The notes: generated from the letters alone by a model not told the origin. Counted from the first letter of the stretch, positions 46,598 through 59,801 are shown. The stretch is 64,000 nt of DNA from Gnetum montanum (GCA_015680685.1 MNCI01030582.1:426519-490518); one strand, 5' to 3'. Numbers and translations: made by a program.

Positions 46598-47384
46598 TGA
46601 TGGGATGCAATATTGCGTGGGCCGCGATATCATGTACGTGATATCATGGTGCACCACCAAGTCTATAAATAAGAGGCGGCTCTCCCTTTTTTCTCATTCT
46701 AGGCCTACACCGTAGTGAAACTCTAGTAGTTTTACCTCTCCAAAGATAGAATATTTTCCATGTGCCCATAGTAGGAGCTCCAAAGTGAACAGATCTTTAT
46801 TCGAGCAAATATTGTACCTGAACAAAAGTTTGTGTACGGAAATAAAGACGAACTTCTTGGATAAACCTAGTAGTGCATGGAATAGGCTAAATAGGACTTT
46901 ATTTATTGTTTATCATTTAATTGATTTATTAGTTCATTAAATCTCTCTCAACCTTTCTCTCCTAGTTAAGTGCATTCAGTACGACTGCTTCGAGCACGTG
47001 CATTACGCTTGGTAATCCCAAAAACGAATAGTGTTTGGTAAGCCCAAAGGTTGCATTGGTTCAAGGTATGAACGGTAAGTGGAAATGAATATTGATGGTA
47101 GGTTAATTAAGGCTTAGTTAGTTAGTTAAATTTAGTTAATTAGTCTCTTCAACTCTTTACCTCATTAGCATAGGCGATAAAAGAGAAAAGATATAAAAAT
47201 CACATAGTTCAGACTTACTTAACCATACACCATGACAAATACAAGTAAGTCTGGGAAGACAACGATTGATTAACCTTAAGTGTTCCATAAGGCATGTAGG
47301 CAGTTGTTTATGGAATTTGATCAGATCGTGCATGTAACACTCATATTTGTATGGTTGAGTGTAGGGGTACCTCACCACTCATCA
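46598..47384 (+). repeat. LTR-B (5' LTR)
   Basis: The short U3 (46,598-46,660) has three GATATC-like units, TATAAATA at 46,664-46,671 and AATAAA at 46,841. U5 holds GAGCACGTGCATTACGCTTGG and GTAGGGGTACC. It is closely similar to LTR-C and LTR-D. Confidence 0.9.
46664..46671 (+). promoter_or_regulatory. TATA box of LTR-B
   Basis: TATAAATA in AAGTCTATAAATAAGAGG, identical in LTR-C (52,633) and LTR-D (60,897). Confidence 0.75.
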
Positions 47385-47385
47385 T

Positions 47386-47403
47386 TGGCGTCGTTGCCGA
47401 TGA
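47386..47403 (+). other. Primer binding site (Asp-tRNA-like)
   Basis: TGGCGTCGTTGCCGATGA, one base after the LTR, resembles the TGGCGCCGTTGCCGGGGA site of many Athila-type elements, which I recall as Asp tRNA. The differences fit CpG decay and point change. Confidence 0.65.
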
Positions 47404-47529
47404 CTAAGTGTTTGTGCGCTATGTAGAACATAGGAAATCACTCACATTGTTGGGAGCTTAAACGAACCCTTAGGGTTAATTAAACGAAAAGTTATATAAT
47501 AGTTAATTAGCACAACAAACTAAATTAAG

Positions 47530-49790
47530 ATGTATTCTTCTTCAAACAAGAGCACTTAACCACCTAGGGATCATACAAGAAACATTCAGTAGTCTAACAT
47601 ACATAACCGTGAACCTCCAATTCCTCAACAGTACCAGGTGGTATATACTCATATTGATGAGTATATACCTTATTTCACTTTTATCCTCCATCAGCACAAA
47701 CAACTGTGTTGGAGAGATTTGCAAGGTAACATAGTGTTACCTCTAGATCGTGCTATCCCCAACATGCTCCTCTGTGCTCTGGCATAGATAGGCATGACAC
47801 AGCTATACGTTGAATACATTGTAGGAGATTTCGACACAAGGGATTACCATCCCATAGAAGTGCAACATTTAAGGGACTTGCGAGAAGAGAGCCATCATAC
47901 ATTTTTGAAGGGAAAAGGGGTCCTACACGTCCTAAGCGAAATCGAAGATGGTGAACCCATTATAACAGGTTCGCTATCGAATGATGTTCCCCCACCTAAC
48001 AATAGTGAGGAGGCAGGGTATCAGAACTTGCGCTCCATGATCCATAACCCTGGTTCTGATACCCATGAACACCAAGTGTTCACGGAGGGAATAAAAACAC
48101 ATGACAAGGATGGGCACTTAGATCTTCATCATGATCAGGGCCATAGCCATAGAAGAGAAGGCAAGAAACATCATCATGGAGATGGTTCTCCTTCTTCTTC
48201 CCCTTCATCACATCATTCACCCTCTTCTTCCACATCAGGATGTAGCCACAAAGAGCATAATGGTGAGGATAAGGGTAAGCAAGATGAGAACCCTTGATGA
48301 GAGAGTCGATAGAGAGGACAAAGGCTCTAGAGAATCTAGGCATGAAAGAAGGAAGAGTAGGGAACCACGTAGGTACCACAGATGCCACAAAAGAGATGAC
48401 AATGATGAACCCCTAATAGCAACCAGGAGTATGTTAGATATCACAGAGGCAGTTAGGATACCTACAGGGCATCAACAAGATAGCAAGATCAAACGACTTG
48501 ATATGAATAATATCCCTCAATTTGAGGGAGGATACAACGCTAATCCAAAAAATCCTTAACAGGCATTCCATGATGCCTGCATCTTGCAGAATATCAAAAA
48601 CAAGTGGCAGAAACTAAAGTTGTTTCCTAGGACACTCATCAAAGAAGTAGAGAGTTGGTACCGGTCCTTAGAGCCAGAAATCATTAGATGGTGGAGTACA
48701 ATGCTAGAATTGTTCAATGATAAATATCAGATGTACTCTAGAGTGTCCAACTTGTGTAAACAGAGCCAAGGATGGAAATAGGGTAATCATGAACCATTGG
48801 ATGCTACCATGGGCTGATATTATGCATTGCTACATCATTTCCTAGGCCATGGCTACACACAACGGTATCAACTCCACCACCTCATAGATGGGCTAAGGTA
48901 CGAAACTAGGAGAACCCTTGGGACATATGCCCAAGGGAGATTATCTAAACTTAGATTATTTCTAATTGTAGAGGAGTCTAAGGAGGAACGAACTAGTAAC
49001 CAAGATAGGAAAAAGCGGAGTGATTCAGGCCCTGCACGTAACAAGGGTAAGGGAAAGATGACAACCACCGATGAGGTTGTGGATTTTGATACAGACAATG
49101 ACAGTGGATGTGAGATATGTCAATATGACCATCCTAAGGGATGTTGTCCAATCATCTCACATCTACAAGAGTCTAGGGTGTATGCGCTCAACCTGAGACT
49201 TAACAGATGGTAAGCACCCCGAAGGTTACCTTATCCCCAAGGTAACCCAAGATAGTTCCACCAACCATTAATGTATTATCTAGTGGAACTCCATCACAAC
49301 CCATCGGGCAACATCAGCAGTAGCAATACCCACAGTCATAGGGGATGCCACTACCGAGACAACAATACCCTAACCAGCAACTAGACCTGCATGGCTATTA
49401 CGTGCAGCAGCTAGTTTCTCCAAGTGACTCTATGGGTTTTGCAACTCCACAATGTCACTACCAGGTTTGGGAGTATTTTAGGACTCCTTCTCCTATGGGA
49501 GACACTCCACACGCGTACCATACTCTAAATCCATTTGCCACTCTTACACCGGTAGTTCCACTACCACCCACTCTAACAATGCAAGGGGAACTCCCCACTC
49601 AACTGCAACAACGTAATGCTACGAGAGCTGTAAACCTTCAACCCGCTACTGGTTCTAGAAATAATATAGAGAGAAGACCTTTCTTCAGAACCAAAAGCCC
49701 AAACAAGCTCTCACAACCACAAGTAGTTGAACCTCACAATGCCTCTCCAACAAATAAGACTTCGGAGCACCCTTCAAACCAACAGTAGAG
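47530..49790 (+). pseudogene. Gag of the non-autonomous element, His/Ser-rich, with CCHC knuckle
   Basis: Starting at ATG 47,530, the frame runs through an N-terminal part and a striking His-, Ser- and Asp-rich tract (about 48,085-48,290, with HHDQGHSHRREGKKHHHGDG). After two stops and a frame change comes an Arg-rich stretch and the Retrotrans_gag core (about 48,590-48,950: LKLFPRTLIKEVESWYRSL, MLELFNDKYQ, LIDGLRYETRRTLGTYAQ). A compact zinc knuckle CEICQYDHPKGC lies at about 49,110-49,146. Then comes a Pro/Gln-rich tail in two frames to 49,788. The knuckle form is that of Athila-type gag. The His-rich tract is kept in the second copy at 61,990. Confidence 0.8.
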
Positions 49791-49794
49791 CTCA

Positions 49795-50637
49795 ATGCAT
49801 ATGGTTATGTTAACACATATCATTACTGACTAGATCAAGGTATACCACCTTCCCAAGAAACTCTCTGACCCTGGAAGTCCCTTAATCTACCTCCAAGTCA
49901 CCGGGAACAAACCACATAAGGCTCTTCTTAACTCAGGTTCCAGAGTCAACTTAATCTCATGAGAAATGTATCAATCCTAGAACCTGCCCTAACTCAAGAA
50001 GAGTAATATTCAACTAGAGCTGGTGGACCAGTCCATCACCATTCCCTTGGGATTGGTGGAGGATATCATTACCATTGTGTATGGTTGATCATACCCAGCT
50101 GATTGTGTGGTGATAGAAGTTAACAGTAACAAAGGGGACTTCCCAATTATAATGAGAAGGGCATGGCTGAGTACAATAGATGCATGCCTAGAGATCCACG
50201 ATCTTTCCTTGGAAATATCTAAGGAAAAAATTTATGGAAAGATTGAGAAGAAGAAAGTTCCATGTATCACATACAGTGACTCATAGGGTGATGACATGGA
50301 GGAATGCTCCACATCTCTTCCATGCAACTAGTGTGCCCAAGAAACACAGATACAAAGGTGCCTATATGTAGCAACCACACAACAAGAGAACACCCAATGG
50401 TTAACATCTAATTAGGAGAGAAGCCCACCAACATGCATGGAACAAACTGGGGGAACAACTCACGTTGGTAACAAAAGCATAGATACATTGGAATATGAGT
50501 GTTACCAACTTCCACCCTTTAACTTGAAAACATCAATCAGGAGAAGTTGGACACTTCTAAGAAATTCAAATAGGTGCTCATTATTTTGGATCTCTCCCTC
50601 TCAATTTAGTCATGGGGGCGATAGCCACCTATGCTAA
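49795..50637 (+). pseudogene. Aspartic protease remnant of the non-autonomous element
   Basis: After the gag tail, the frame shows LIYLQVTGNKPHKALLNSGS (about 49,880-49,940), where a retroviral protease has D(S/T)G. The Asp reads Asn, so it is inactive as it stands. A 'VNLIS' strand follows, then 'GDFPIIMRRAWLSTI' (about 50,130-50,175), which corresponds to the ILGRPWL loop. Six or more in-frame stops are scattered through it. The frame ends at 50,635 and no RT follows. Confidence 0.68.
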
Positions 50638-52546
50638 TCCTTTGAGGCCTCAGTTCTTTTAAGTTTTTGTTTTACACATTTTTTTTTACACATTTTGGTT
50701 TTACACGTTTTTTTTTTACAATTTCTTTAACTTTTCTTGTTTTTGTTTTACAACATCATTATACTTTTTCATTTCTTTGTGTGTGTGTGTGTTATCCATC
50801 TTGTCAAGTTTGTCATGTAATAAGTGTTCATGATTGTATGAATTGTTTTCCTATTGATTGCTAATGTTTGGTTTTTACCTTTAAGTTACGATGTTGATAC
50901 TAAGGTATGGTTCTTTGGATATGGCAGGCAATGAGTCCACTTCATCCATACATCCACAAATTTCTATGCTCTCTCTTGGCTTGGGAAATTTACAGTCCAT
51001 TTCTAATAAGAACTATAACGAATCGATGACTGGGCATTTCTCAAACTAAGGAAGGACTCAAGGATTGAAAATGGCTTCAAGGGAACTTGATGCATTTGTG
51101 TTGGCCATTCTCTTGGGTTCTTGGATGTTTTTTCTTCTTGAGTTTTCTTACCATTCTAATGTTACAATCTCATTGGGAAGCTGAGTAAAAATAAAAATAA
51201 AAATAATAAGTCTTTGCATGGTGTGGTCCCACGAAAAAAATACAAATGTAAAATAAAAAAACAAAAAAAAGTGGGAATTCAAAGCACACCCCTTAGATGA
51301 AATAAATATCTGGGCTATAAGCACTAGTTATCGAACTAAAATAAACATGTTCCCTCTAACTAAGGTGCTTCTCGCTTCTTATCTTCTCCTCTTCCATTTC
51401 GTCGAAATGGTGGTGGCTCTTTGGAGAAGGCATTCTTGTTACATCAAGTGGATGGATTGGCCGAATGTATTAATGCAAAGTCACTGGATGTGGTTTGTTT
51501 GAGGTCAGACTTGGAATAGGATCTACCAAGTCACATTAATCATTAAATACATAAGGGGTTGTACACCACCTTGTTCTTGAGACTCCATTCCATCTCCCTC
51601 TTCTGTCCATCATTGTTTCTCCATTGTTCACCTCATGGTCAATTGTATCATTAGTGTATATTTTGGTTGATGCATTTTTTTCTTTTTGGTAAATTCTTAT
51701 GGTTAAGACTTTAACTCTTGTTCCTAATGACATTCCCAGAGCCTACGAACTCTTTGAATGTGGGTTTGTCAAGGCATTAAAGGCATGAGCCTACTTTGGG
51801 GAGGATCCACTAGCATTCCTCTTTGGTGCATCAGTTAATTTATTTTCCTTAAACATTTTTGCAATTGATTTTATTTTGTTCATTTCCATCTTGACATCCA
51901 TTTCATAGACGTTATACTTGTCTCTTTTTCTTCATCTTTCTTATTCCTTTTCTTTTTCCATTCTCTCACTACCGGAGGTTCGCGATTAGTCATGGGGGTA
52001 TGGGGCCCAATTTTTTCAATTTTCTCCTAACCCCTATAGCTTCGGTAGTCATCAATATTATGTCTCCAGACCTGCAATCAGCCATACCACAACCAGGCCA
52101 ATGGACCTTTCACCGAAGAAAGGTATCAACTGTATTAAAAATTCATTTACCCTTGCTAATATAAGATTGTGTTGTGTGTGCAGATGGTAATCATACAACA
52201 ATGAATTGGATCTAGGGAAACACTTGGAATGGATTGGTGATAAAGAAGCTATGCAAGGAACAAGATGGATGGCGTGCTTATGGATAGACAATGAAAGGCG
52301 CAATCCTAGCATTGGCAACAGCAGACTTCTTCTCTCTTCTCTCTCAGATGCCAAATAAGGTCTGATGTCAAATGTATAAGGTGTTCACTCTTGTTGCCAT
52401 GAACACCAATTTTGTCATGTCTTGTAATGATGATCCATTCACATGTCATCCCATTCACCATTAGTTCCATTCACATCAATAATCCCATACCTTCCCAATA
52501 TTTTGTAAGGAACTCAAGGATGAGTTTTTATTCAGTCATGGGAGTA
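50638..52546 (+). other. Long 3' non-coding interior of the non-autonomous element
   Basis: No polymerase domain is visible in any frame. It is T-rich near 50,660-50,770, with a (GT)n run (50,780-50,791). The motif AGTCATGGGGG or AGTCATGGGAG occurs at about 50,606, 51,990 and directly before the 3' LTR (52,534). The last one is the likely plus-strand primer. Confidence 0.6.
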
Positions 52547-53365
52547 TGATGGGACATGATATTGCATGGGCTGTGATATTGTGTACGCGATATCATGTCG
52601 CCCCCCGTGATATCGCAGTGCACCGCCAAGTCTATAAATAAGAGGCGGCTCTCCCTTGTTTCTCATTCTAGGCCTACACCGTAGCAAAACTCTGGTAGTT
52701 TTACCTCTCTAGAGATATAATATTTTCCATGTGCCCGCAATAGGACCTCCAAAGTGAACGGATCTTTATTTGAGCAAATATTGTACCTGAACACAAGTTT
52801 GTGTACGAAAATAAAGACAAAATTCTTGGATAAACTTTGCAGTGCATGGAATAGGCTAAATAGTATTTTATTTATTGTTATTTATTATTTATCATTTAAT
52901 TGCTTTATTAGTTCATTAAATCTCTCTCAACCTTTCTCTCCTAGTTAAGTGCATTCAGTACGACCACTTCGAGCACGTGTGTTATGCTTGGTAATCCCAG
53001 CAACGAATAGCATTTGGTAAGCCCAAAGGCTGCATTGGTTCAGGGTGTGAACGGTAAGTGGGAATAGATACTGATGCTAGGTTAATTAAGGCTTAGTTAG
53101 TTAGTTAAATTTAGTTAATTAGTCTCTTCAACCCTTTACCTCATTAGCATAGGCGATAAAAGAGAAAAAGATATAAAAATCACATACCTAGGACTTACTT
53201 AACCATACACCATGACAAATACAAGTAGGTTTGGGAAGATAACAATTGATTAACCTTAAGTGTTTCATAAGGTGTGTAGGCACTTAGTCTGCAGAATTTG
53301 ACCAGATCACGCATGTAACGCTCATATTTGTATGGTTGAGTGTAGGGGTACCTCGCCACTCATCA
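52547..53365 (+). repeat. LTR-C (3' LTR)
   Basis: TGATGGGACATG..CTCATCA. It has four GATAT(C/T) units in U3 and TATAAATA at 52,633. Otherwise it is collinear with LTR-B. Confidence 0.9.
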
Positions 53366-53370
53366 ATGAG

Positions 53371-56300
53371 AAAACATAAAGATTAGTTATTATTAGTTAA
53401 TAGAATTGATTAAGCATAAGTAACTTGGTACATACCACAAAACACCATAGATGGTGTTGTACACCATGATAGTCTATACTAAAGTTCATGGTGTGACCTA
53501 ATATAGACATAAACTAGCATGTTAAGCTTGTTGGAACAGATCAAATCTTCAACAAAATCCTCTTCATCAAAACCAATAGAATTACTTGTAAGGCATAAAA
53601 ACACAAAGGGAATCAATTTTAAGATTAAGTAGGGTAAATAAGCTACAAAATTGCTTCCTTATAGATTTTTTTAGAGACATTAGGTAGTAGGATAGTCAAG
53701 CACAAGGGGTAGTTGTAAACAAAGAGTTAGGATGTAAAAATACATACATAGATCAAATAACAAATAATAATTCAAATGAATAATCAAACTAACAAATTAT
53801 AAAATCTACTACCATCTACTAACCCAGCAAACAAACCAAATGGACAAACAATGCTCACTAACTAACTCTACACATGTAAGTACTAAGCTCACTACCAAGA
53901 AATGCTTTCCACATAGTTACTACAAATATAAATGAAACTTACCAACCAATGCTACTCATATAAGTGATTGACCAATGTTAACCATGTAAGTTTTTGACTT
54001 ACCACTAAGAAATTCTTCCTACATAGTCACTCCAAAAGTTGTTAGCATTGCAAATTGAAAGTCGAATCTAAAGCCAAATGATCAAATACCAAATATATAA
54101 ACATGAAAATTCCTTAGGTGTTGGAGAGACATATCCAAATGGCTTGTCAAGCTAAAAAGGTATATGATCAAGAATTGTGTTACCAAAAAAAAAAATTCAA
54201 GATGCTAAACAAAAGGAAAAATCTAAAATATAGGTTCTAATGATTAATTGAAAAATGTAGAAAATTGTCAAAAAGGAATTTGAAGCTCCTAGAGGCCATT
54301 CTAAGCTACTAAGAATGCTAAAATATCATTAGTTGTTCTAGAATTTTTAGGCATTCTAGAAACCCCTAGATGTTATGTTTTTCTATCATTTTCTCAATTT
54401 TCTACTGGCCAAAGTCTAGGGGTCACTTTATAAAAGTTGCTTGATTTTTTGTGCTAAATCTACTAACATCATCAAAATTTACCATGACCTATGTTGCAAC
54501 CTCATGATAGGGTCATGACAAATTAGAAGATGTCCTCGTGATCTACACTAGTAAGACAAACAAATTTTCTTTCTAGACCATCAGCATCTAGCATCATTTT
54601 AGGGGTCAAAATGCAATAAATAGCTTGAAAACCTAGTTCTATAGCTAGAAAATCTGGAAAAATAGAAACAAAGATAAAATATGATCAAATCATGGTTAAA
54701 CCAAGTCAAATCATTGAGTAATGTCCCATGAATGATAATTTTAACATCTCCATTAATTATCTATACAGTATTATAAATAACTAATAGCAATGCTATGAAA
54801 CCCCAAGGATTTGGTTTTAACCTTGATTTACTAATTGAAAAGGAAATCATAAAATATATAGAAATTAATAATGAGAAGAATAAATATAGTAGATAAATAT
54901 AGTATAAAAAATTTTCATATTACTCACATGCATGATTGAATAAAATTTATTTAAAAAAAAAAATATTTATCTAGCTACAAAAATGTAAATGTCAAAAAAT
55001 TTCACTAGTTGCATCATAAAATAGTATGCAAAATAAATATTCCAACTATACTTATTTCATCTCAATTGACATCTACAAATAAATATATTCATGTTTAAAT
55101 TTTATTCAATGGGATATTAAAATTAAAAATAATATTGAAATAAAATATTAATATATAATAAATAATATTAATTTTTCCTAAACATATAGCATGTACTAAA
55201 ATGAAATGTGATCCTTTCAATGTCATAGTTCAAATGGCACAAATGACAATTTCATATCTATCATACTTATTATTTATTAACAAAAATAGGTACATGATTG
55301 AAGTATCCAAAAAGTGTATAAGGTTTCCAATTAATATTCAAAAATGTTTTGAAGTCTATAAATGCCACAAACTTTTCAAAAATCCAAAAAAAATCCAATA
55401 ATCCAAAGTTGGCAATCCTCACTACCAAAGGAATATACTAATATATCTTCAAATAACCTCACTATTATCAATAGTTTATCCCTTTAATTATTTAATGTTC
55501 AAGGATATCACAAATTTGACCAACAACAATCCAGAGAGTAAATATATTTTATCCAGGCATCTCCAAACACTAGCTCTTAGCCATCCTCATTACCAAAAGG
55601 ACACATTGATAGGTCTTGGAATAACTTCACTACTATAATCATATTATCCTTGTGACCCTAAATGAGCCACTCATGGTTAAGTCTTGACAATAACCTTACT
55701 ACTAACATCATCAATGGTTGAGGTGCATGTATCATTTAAAAAATAGATCTTGACCATGCCTCACTACACACCACTAGAATCAATTGCTCAATGCCATGAT
55801 CTCTACTAGTTTCTTAACCTAACATGAACATATAAATCATAATACAAGGTAGGAAATCCACCCAAATCCTTGTTCATGTGGGATGAGTATCATTAAAGAA
55901 CACTTCACTACTATATGCAGACAAGGATATCTAAAAGATTTATAGCTTGCACTACCAACTGAGCAAAATTGGTCACATAAATACTATTATTTTATTTTTA
56001 AAATAAAAAAGATTTTAAAAAATTGCCAAAAAAATCCATAATTGCAAAAATTACATAAAAATTCTTGCAAAATCTTATTTCTAGTAAGAGATAATCTAAA
56101 ATAATCATAAAATATTTGAAAGAAAATTGGACAAAGTTTCCACATATTTTAAAACTTTACTAAAAAGATAGAAGATAGTATAGACACATTTAAAATACCA
56201 ATTTCCATATAAAATCAAGCCCAAAATGATGAAAAATTGGTAAAGTCTTGGTATAATAATTAAAATCATGAAAGCATATCAACAAACCATGAAGCAAAGA

Positions 56301-57929
56301 GAAAGTGTACAAAATTCATAAAGAAATAAAATAATTACATAAAAAAGAAAGTAAATTAAGCTTTCTTACTATGTTGATAGGAATTTTGGAATCTTATTAT
56401 TGTCTTTCCTTCTCACCCAATTCTCAAAATTAGTTTTCACCTCACTTAGACCCAACAGGCCAAAAACCCTTCATAAGTCAAAATGAGAAGTACTGAAGGG
56501 CCTAATCTATTTGTAAATGAAAGAATCACATGCAACATGACATATGGGCTTGATATATTTTTAGAAACAAAAGAAACAAGCTAAAAATGGAGGAAAATGG
56601 GCTGAAATCGACTTCACTACAAACAAGAAAGTATAAAAAATGGTTTTCAAATGAGAATACATGAAAAATAGTTCATATTTCAAAAACAAAAACCAAACAA
56701 GGTGGTGATACATAAGACATATATATGTTTTATCTATTACATAATTTATACTTTTATAGATTTTATTTATACATAACTTTTTCATTTACACATGGTTTCT
56801 TTCAGCTACCTTTGACTTTTTAAAATTCGTTTTTCTATTTTTACTTTTATTTCTTTTAATATTCTCATATTTACAGGTTTGTTTTCCATTTTTTGCCCTC
56901 TTAAATACTACAATTGATGTTCAAGTAATCATAACAATGACATACAAATTCCAAATCAAATTTAATTAGACCTATGGAATCCTTATCAAGTGTTCTACTT
57001 AATGGTAGACTAAAATCACATCTAACATTTACTAATCATAGTTGTCTAATTTAAATGTTAAGACTTTATACTATTTTTAGCAAACTAGAAAATGTGATAT
57101 CTTGAGAACTGTAACTCTAATTCTAATGAACCAAGGGTCAAGACTAGCATTTTTGAATATCTTGGACATATTGGTAAGGTTATATTTTAGGTAAGAAATC
57201 ATCCTAAAGTTCTTTCTTAACCAAAATAAATTATGCAATATTTAATTGTAATTAAAATGAAGTTTGAATTCTAGTTTAATGACAAAAAATAACAAGGGAT
57301 ATGGTCAGGGTAGGATTAGGATCCAAAATTTCTCCATGAACAAAGTATTATATAATCACATGTGCATAATAAGAATAAAAGATGCATAACTAAATATACA
57401 TAATTAAATGTGCATAAAGAATAAAATATGCATAGCCAAATACTTGTAAAGGCATGATTCTTAACAAAAAGAAAAACTTCCAAGGGTAATTAGATTTCAA
57501 CATTTAATTATAAAATATATAGTAGATCTATGATTGACCTTGAATAGTATTATAAAAGAATATATAAAACTTTAACAAAATACTCTTGCAAGAATATTAC
57601 ATTCATGTTTTTAGGAAACTAGCAATAATAACAATAACAATAATAGTAACAACAATAATGTAATCCTATGATTTAACCAAGAAAATTAGAGCTAATAAAT
57701 TGAAACTCATTTCACAACATTAAAGAATTGATTTCATGTAATAAATTAAATAATTAAATCTATACAAATTTTTATCTTGTGACATCAATGATTCTTAGAA
57801 ATAGTAAAAAATGTAGAAAAAAATAATAAAATATTTAGATCTAAAAGTTAGGAATTTCTTTAAATACTTGTTATACAAATAGAGATTGGAAAAAGAAAGA
57901 TATGCATGTGAAACAAAAATACCATAATC
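53371..57929. other. AT-rich decayed DNA without genes
   Basis: No coding is supported. A ~108-bp tandem duplication is visible near 53,877 and 53,985 ('GTAAGT..CT.AC.ACTAAGAAAT.CTTCC.ACATAGT'), and CTCACTACCAA-type fragments recur to 55,950. The right end adjoins a minus-strand integrase, so part may be its 3' LTR or untranslated end. Confidence 0.4.
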
Positions 57930-58780
57930 CATAATCCCTTTCAAGGATAAAATCTTGAGGAAAACTTGATCACCAATGTTAAACTCTAACAGTTACCTCT
58001 TATTGTTAGCATGCTTTGTATATCTTTATTGAGCTACCTAAAATCTCTCTTTGATAGCCTTAATTTATTTTCTAGTCTTATTAATGATATTAATCTTGGC
58101 CCTCTATGTATCCTATATATAATCCAAATAGGAGGTGTATAGCAATGTCTATCATACAATATTTCATAAGGTTTTTCTTTCAAACTAGCTTCATGACTAT
58201 TGTTATATATAAACTCTACCAATGAAAGAACTTTGTCCCAACTATTCTTGTAGTTGAAAGCATAGGTTCAAATTATATCCTCTCAAATTTGATTTATTCT
58301 CTTTATTTGATCATTTTTTTAGGATAATATGTTGATTTGAGATTCAACATAGAGCCCTGAATCTTTTGAAAAAACTACTAAAATATGGAAGTAAACTTGG
58401 ATTTCTATCTAATACAATCTTATTTGGAACTTCATGCAATTTGATAATCTCTAACAGGAACAAATAGCAACATCTTCTACACTAGCTGTTTCTTTCATAG
58501 CCAAGAGGTGGAAAATTTTGATCTAAGGATTTATGACCACAAGAATGAAATTCTTCTTGCTCTTAGTACGAGGTAATCTAGTAATGAAATCCATGCCAAT
58601 GATTTTTCATTTCCACACTAGAATGGTATGTGGATGAAGATAACCATGAGGTCTTTGATGTTCTACTTTGATTTGTCAACATAACAAGCACTTAGCAACA
58701 TAGTCATCAACATCTACCTTCATAATAGGCCACTAGTACTATCTCTTAATGTTGTATATCTTATCATTACTAGGATTGGA
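57930..58780 (-). pseudogene. Ty3/gypsy integrase fragment 1
   Basis: On the minus strand from 58,780 downward: a zinc-finger end (VAKCLLC.QIK), HGYLHPHTI, the first catalytic Asp region IIGMDFITRLPRTKSKKNFI, then the core end VEFIYNNSHEASLKEKPYEILY (58,222-58,160), and the C-terminal 'FNIGDQVFLKILSLKG' (near 57,970). The middle of the core, with the second Asp and the Glu, is not readable. It is chromovirus-like in motif style. LTRs were not recognised. Confidence 0.72.
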
Positions 58781-58831
58781 GCAGGTTTAGTCCACAAATA
58801 AATCACCTTCAAATACTAAATCTAGATATTA

Positions 58832-59801
58832 TGTAAAGATACATATTTTCTTTAAAAAAATAAGAAAACTATCTATCTTCAATTAATTTATTAGAAGATT
58901 ACAACAAGGATATTAGAACCCACAAACATCCAAAACCTATCACACTCACACAATACTATAGAGCATGAGGCTCTACAACCACACAATGATTGTTCTTAAT
59001 GTAATACAAAACTAAAAAAGAATCTCTTCCACAACCTAGAACTAAGATCTTGACTCACAAGTAAGACACAAGAGAATAAAACAAATAGACCAATGCACCA
59101 CAAGTTGATCTTGGAGCTGCAATCACCAATTGCACTCACTCAATGTGCTCATATATCTTCTCTTGCTTAGCTCTCCACACTTAAGAGATCTCTTCTTAAT
59201 TATGGTCCTCAAAAATTATGAATTATAATAATATTTATGATAAATTGGAAGACAAGAAACATTTCCTCAATTCAACTTAAGGTTTCTTAGATGTTTTCCA
59301 AGTCTTTTCACCTTCTTCCAAACTATTTCCATCATTTCCATCATGTTCTGGTGCTTTTCCAAATCAAAACAGGTGTTTTTAAAAGTTTTCCCAGCCATAC
59401 AAGTTGTCTCTAACCTTACCAAGATGTCTTTTGTGTCAACCCAAAACTGGGAAAAGACATTTTTCATTTCTGCAAGACATCTCCTGTAGGGGTCAAGACA
59501 TCTCCTCAATTAGCAAGATGTCTTACCTAAGATATCTTGTTCATAGGAAAGACATCTTATGGAAGACATCTCCTAACTAGGGGAGACATCTCCTCCAAGA
59601 CATCTTCTTCATAGATGATATGTCTCACTTGAGATGCTAACCAAAATTGTAAGATTTTCCTTTGATTTCTACATGTCTCTTGTTAATCCTAGGCCTTATC
59701 CAAGATGTCTTCTAGCTTTTCAAGATGTCTTCTTCAAGTCTAAAACCTTCAAAACATACACATGAGAAAAAAATAAGAAAATTAGAAGAGATTTTCCTAC
59801 A
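58832..59801 (-). mobile_element. 3' LTR of a minus-strand Ty3 element, rich in AAGACATCTT units
   Basis: On the minus strand a purine-rich GAAGGGCGGGAGAGCTAG ends at 59,802 and is followed by TGTAGGAAAATC (LTR start). The other end reads ..TATCTTTACA at 58,832. About fourteen AGACATCT / AGATGTCT units lie between 59,410 and 59,740. The 5' LTR is off the window, so the ends are inferred from the polypurine tract and the TGTA..TACA termini. Confidence 0.5.

Larger units (their letters stand above)
46593..53370 (+). mobile_element. Full-length non-autonomous LTR retrotransposon (gag-protease only), TSD ATGAG
   Basis: The LTRs are 46,598-47,384 and 52,547-53,365, starting TGATGGGA and ending CTCATCA. 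ATGAG flanks both sides (46,593-46,597 and 53,366-53,370). A primer binding site follows the 5' LTR. The 5.2-kb interior holds gag, a zinc knuckle and an aspartic protease remnant up to about 50,637, and then about 1.9 kb without coding. No RT, RNase H or integrase is present. It fits the class of LTR elements that carry gag but depend on others for polymerase. The affinity is Ty3/gypsy, near Athila by the primer site and knuckle. Confidence 0.88.
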
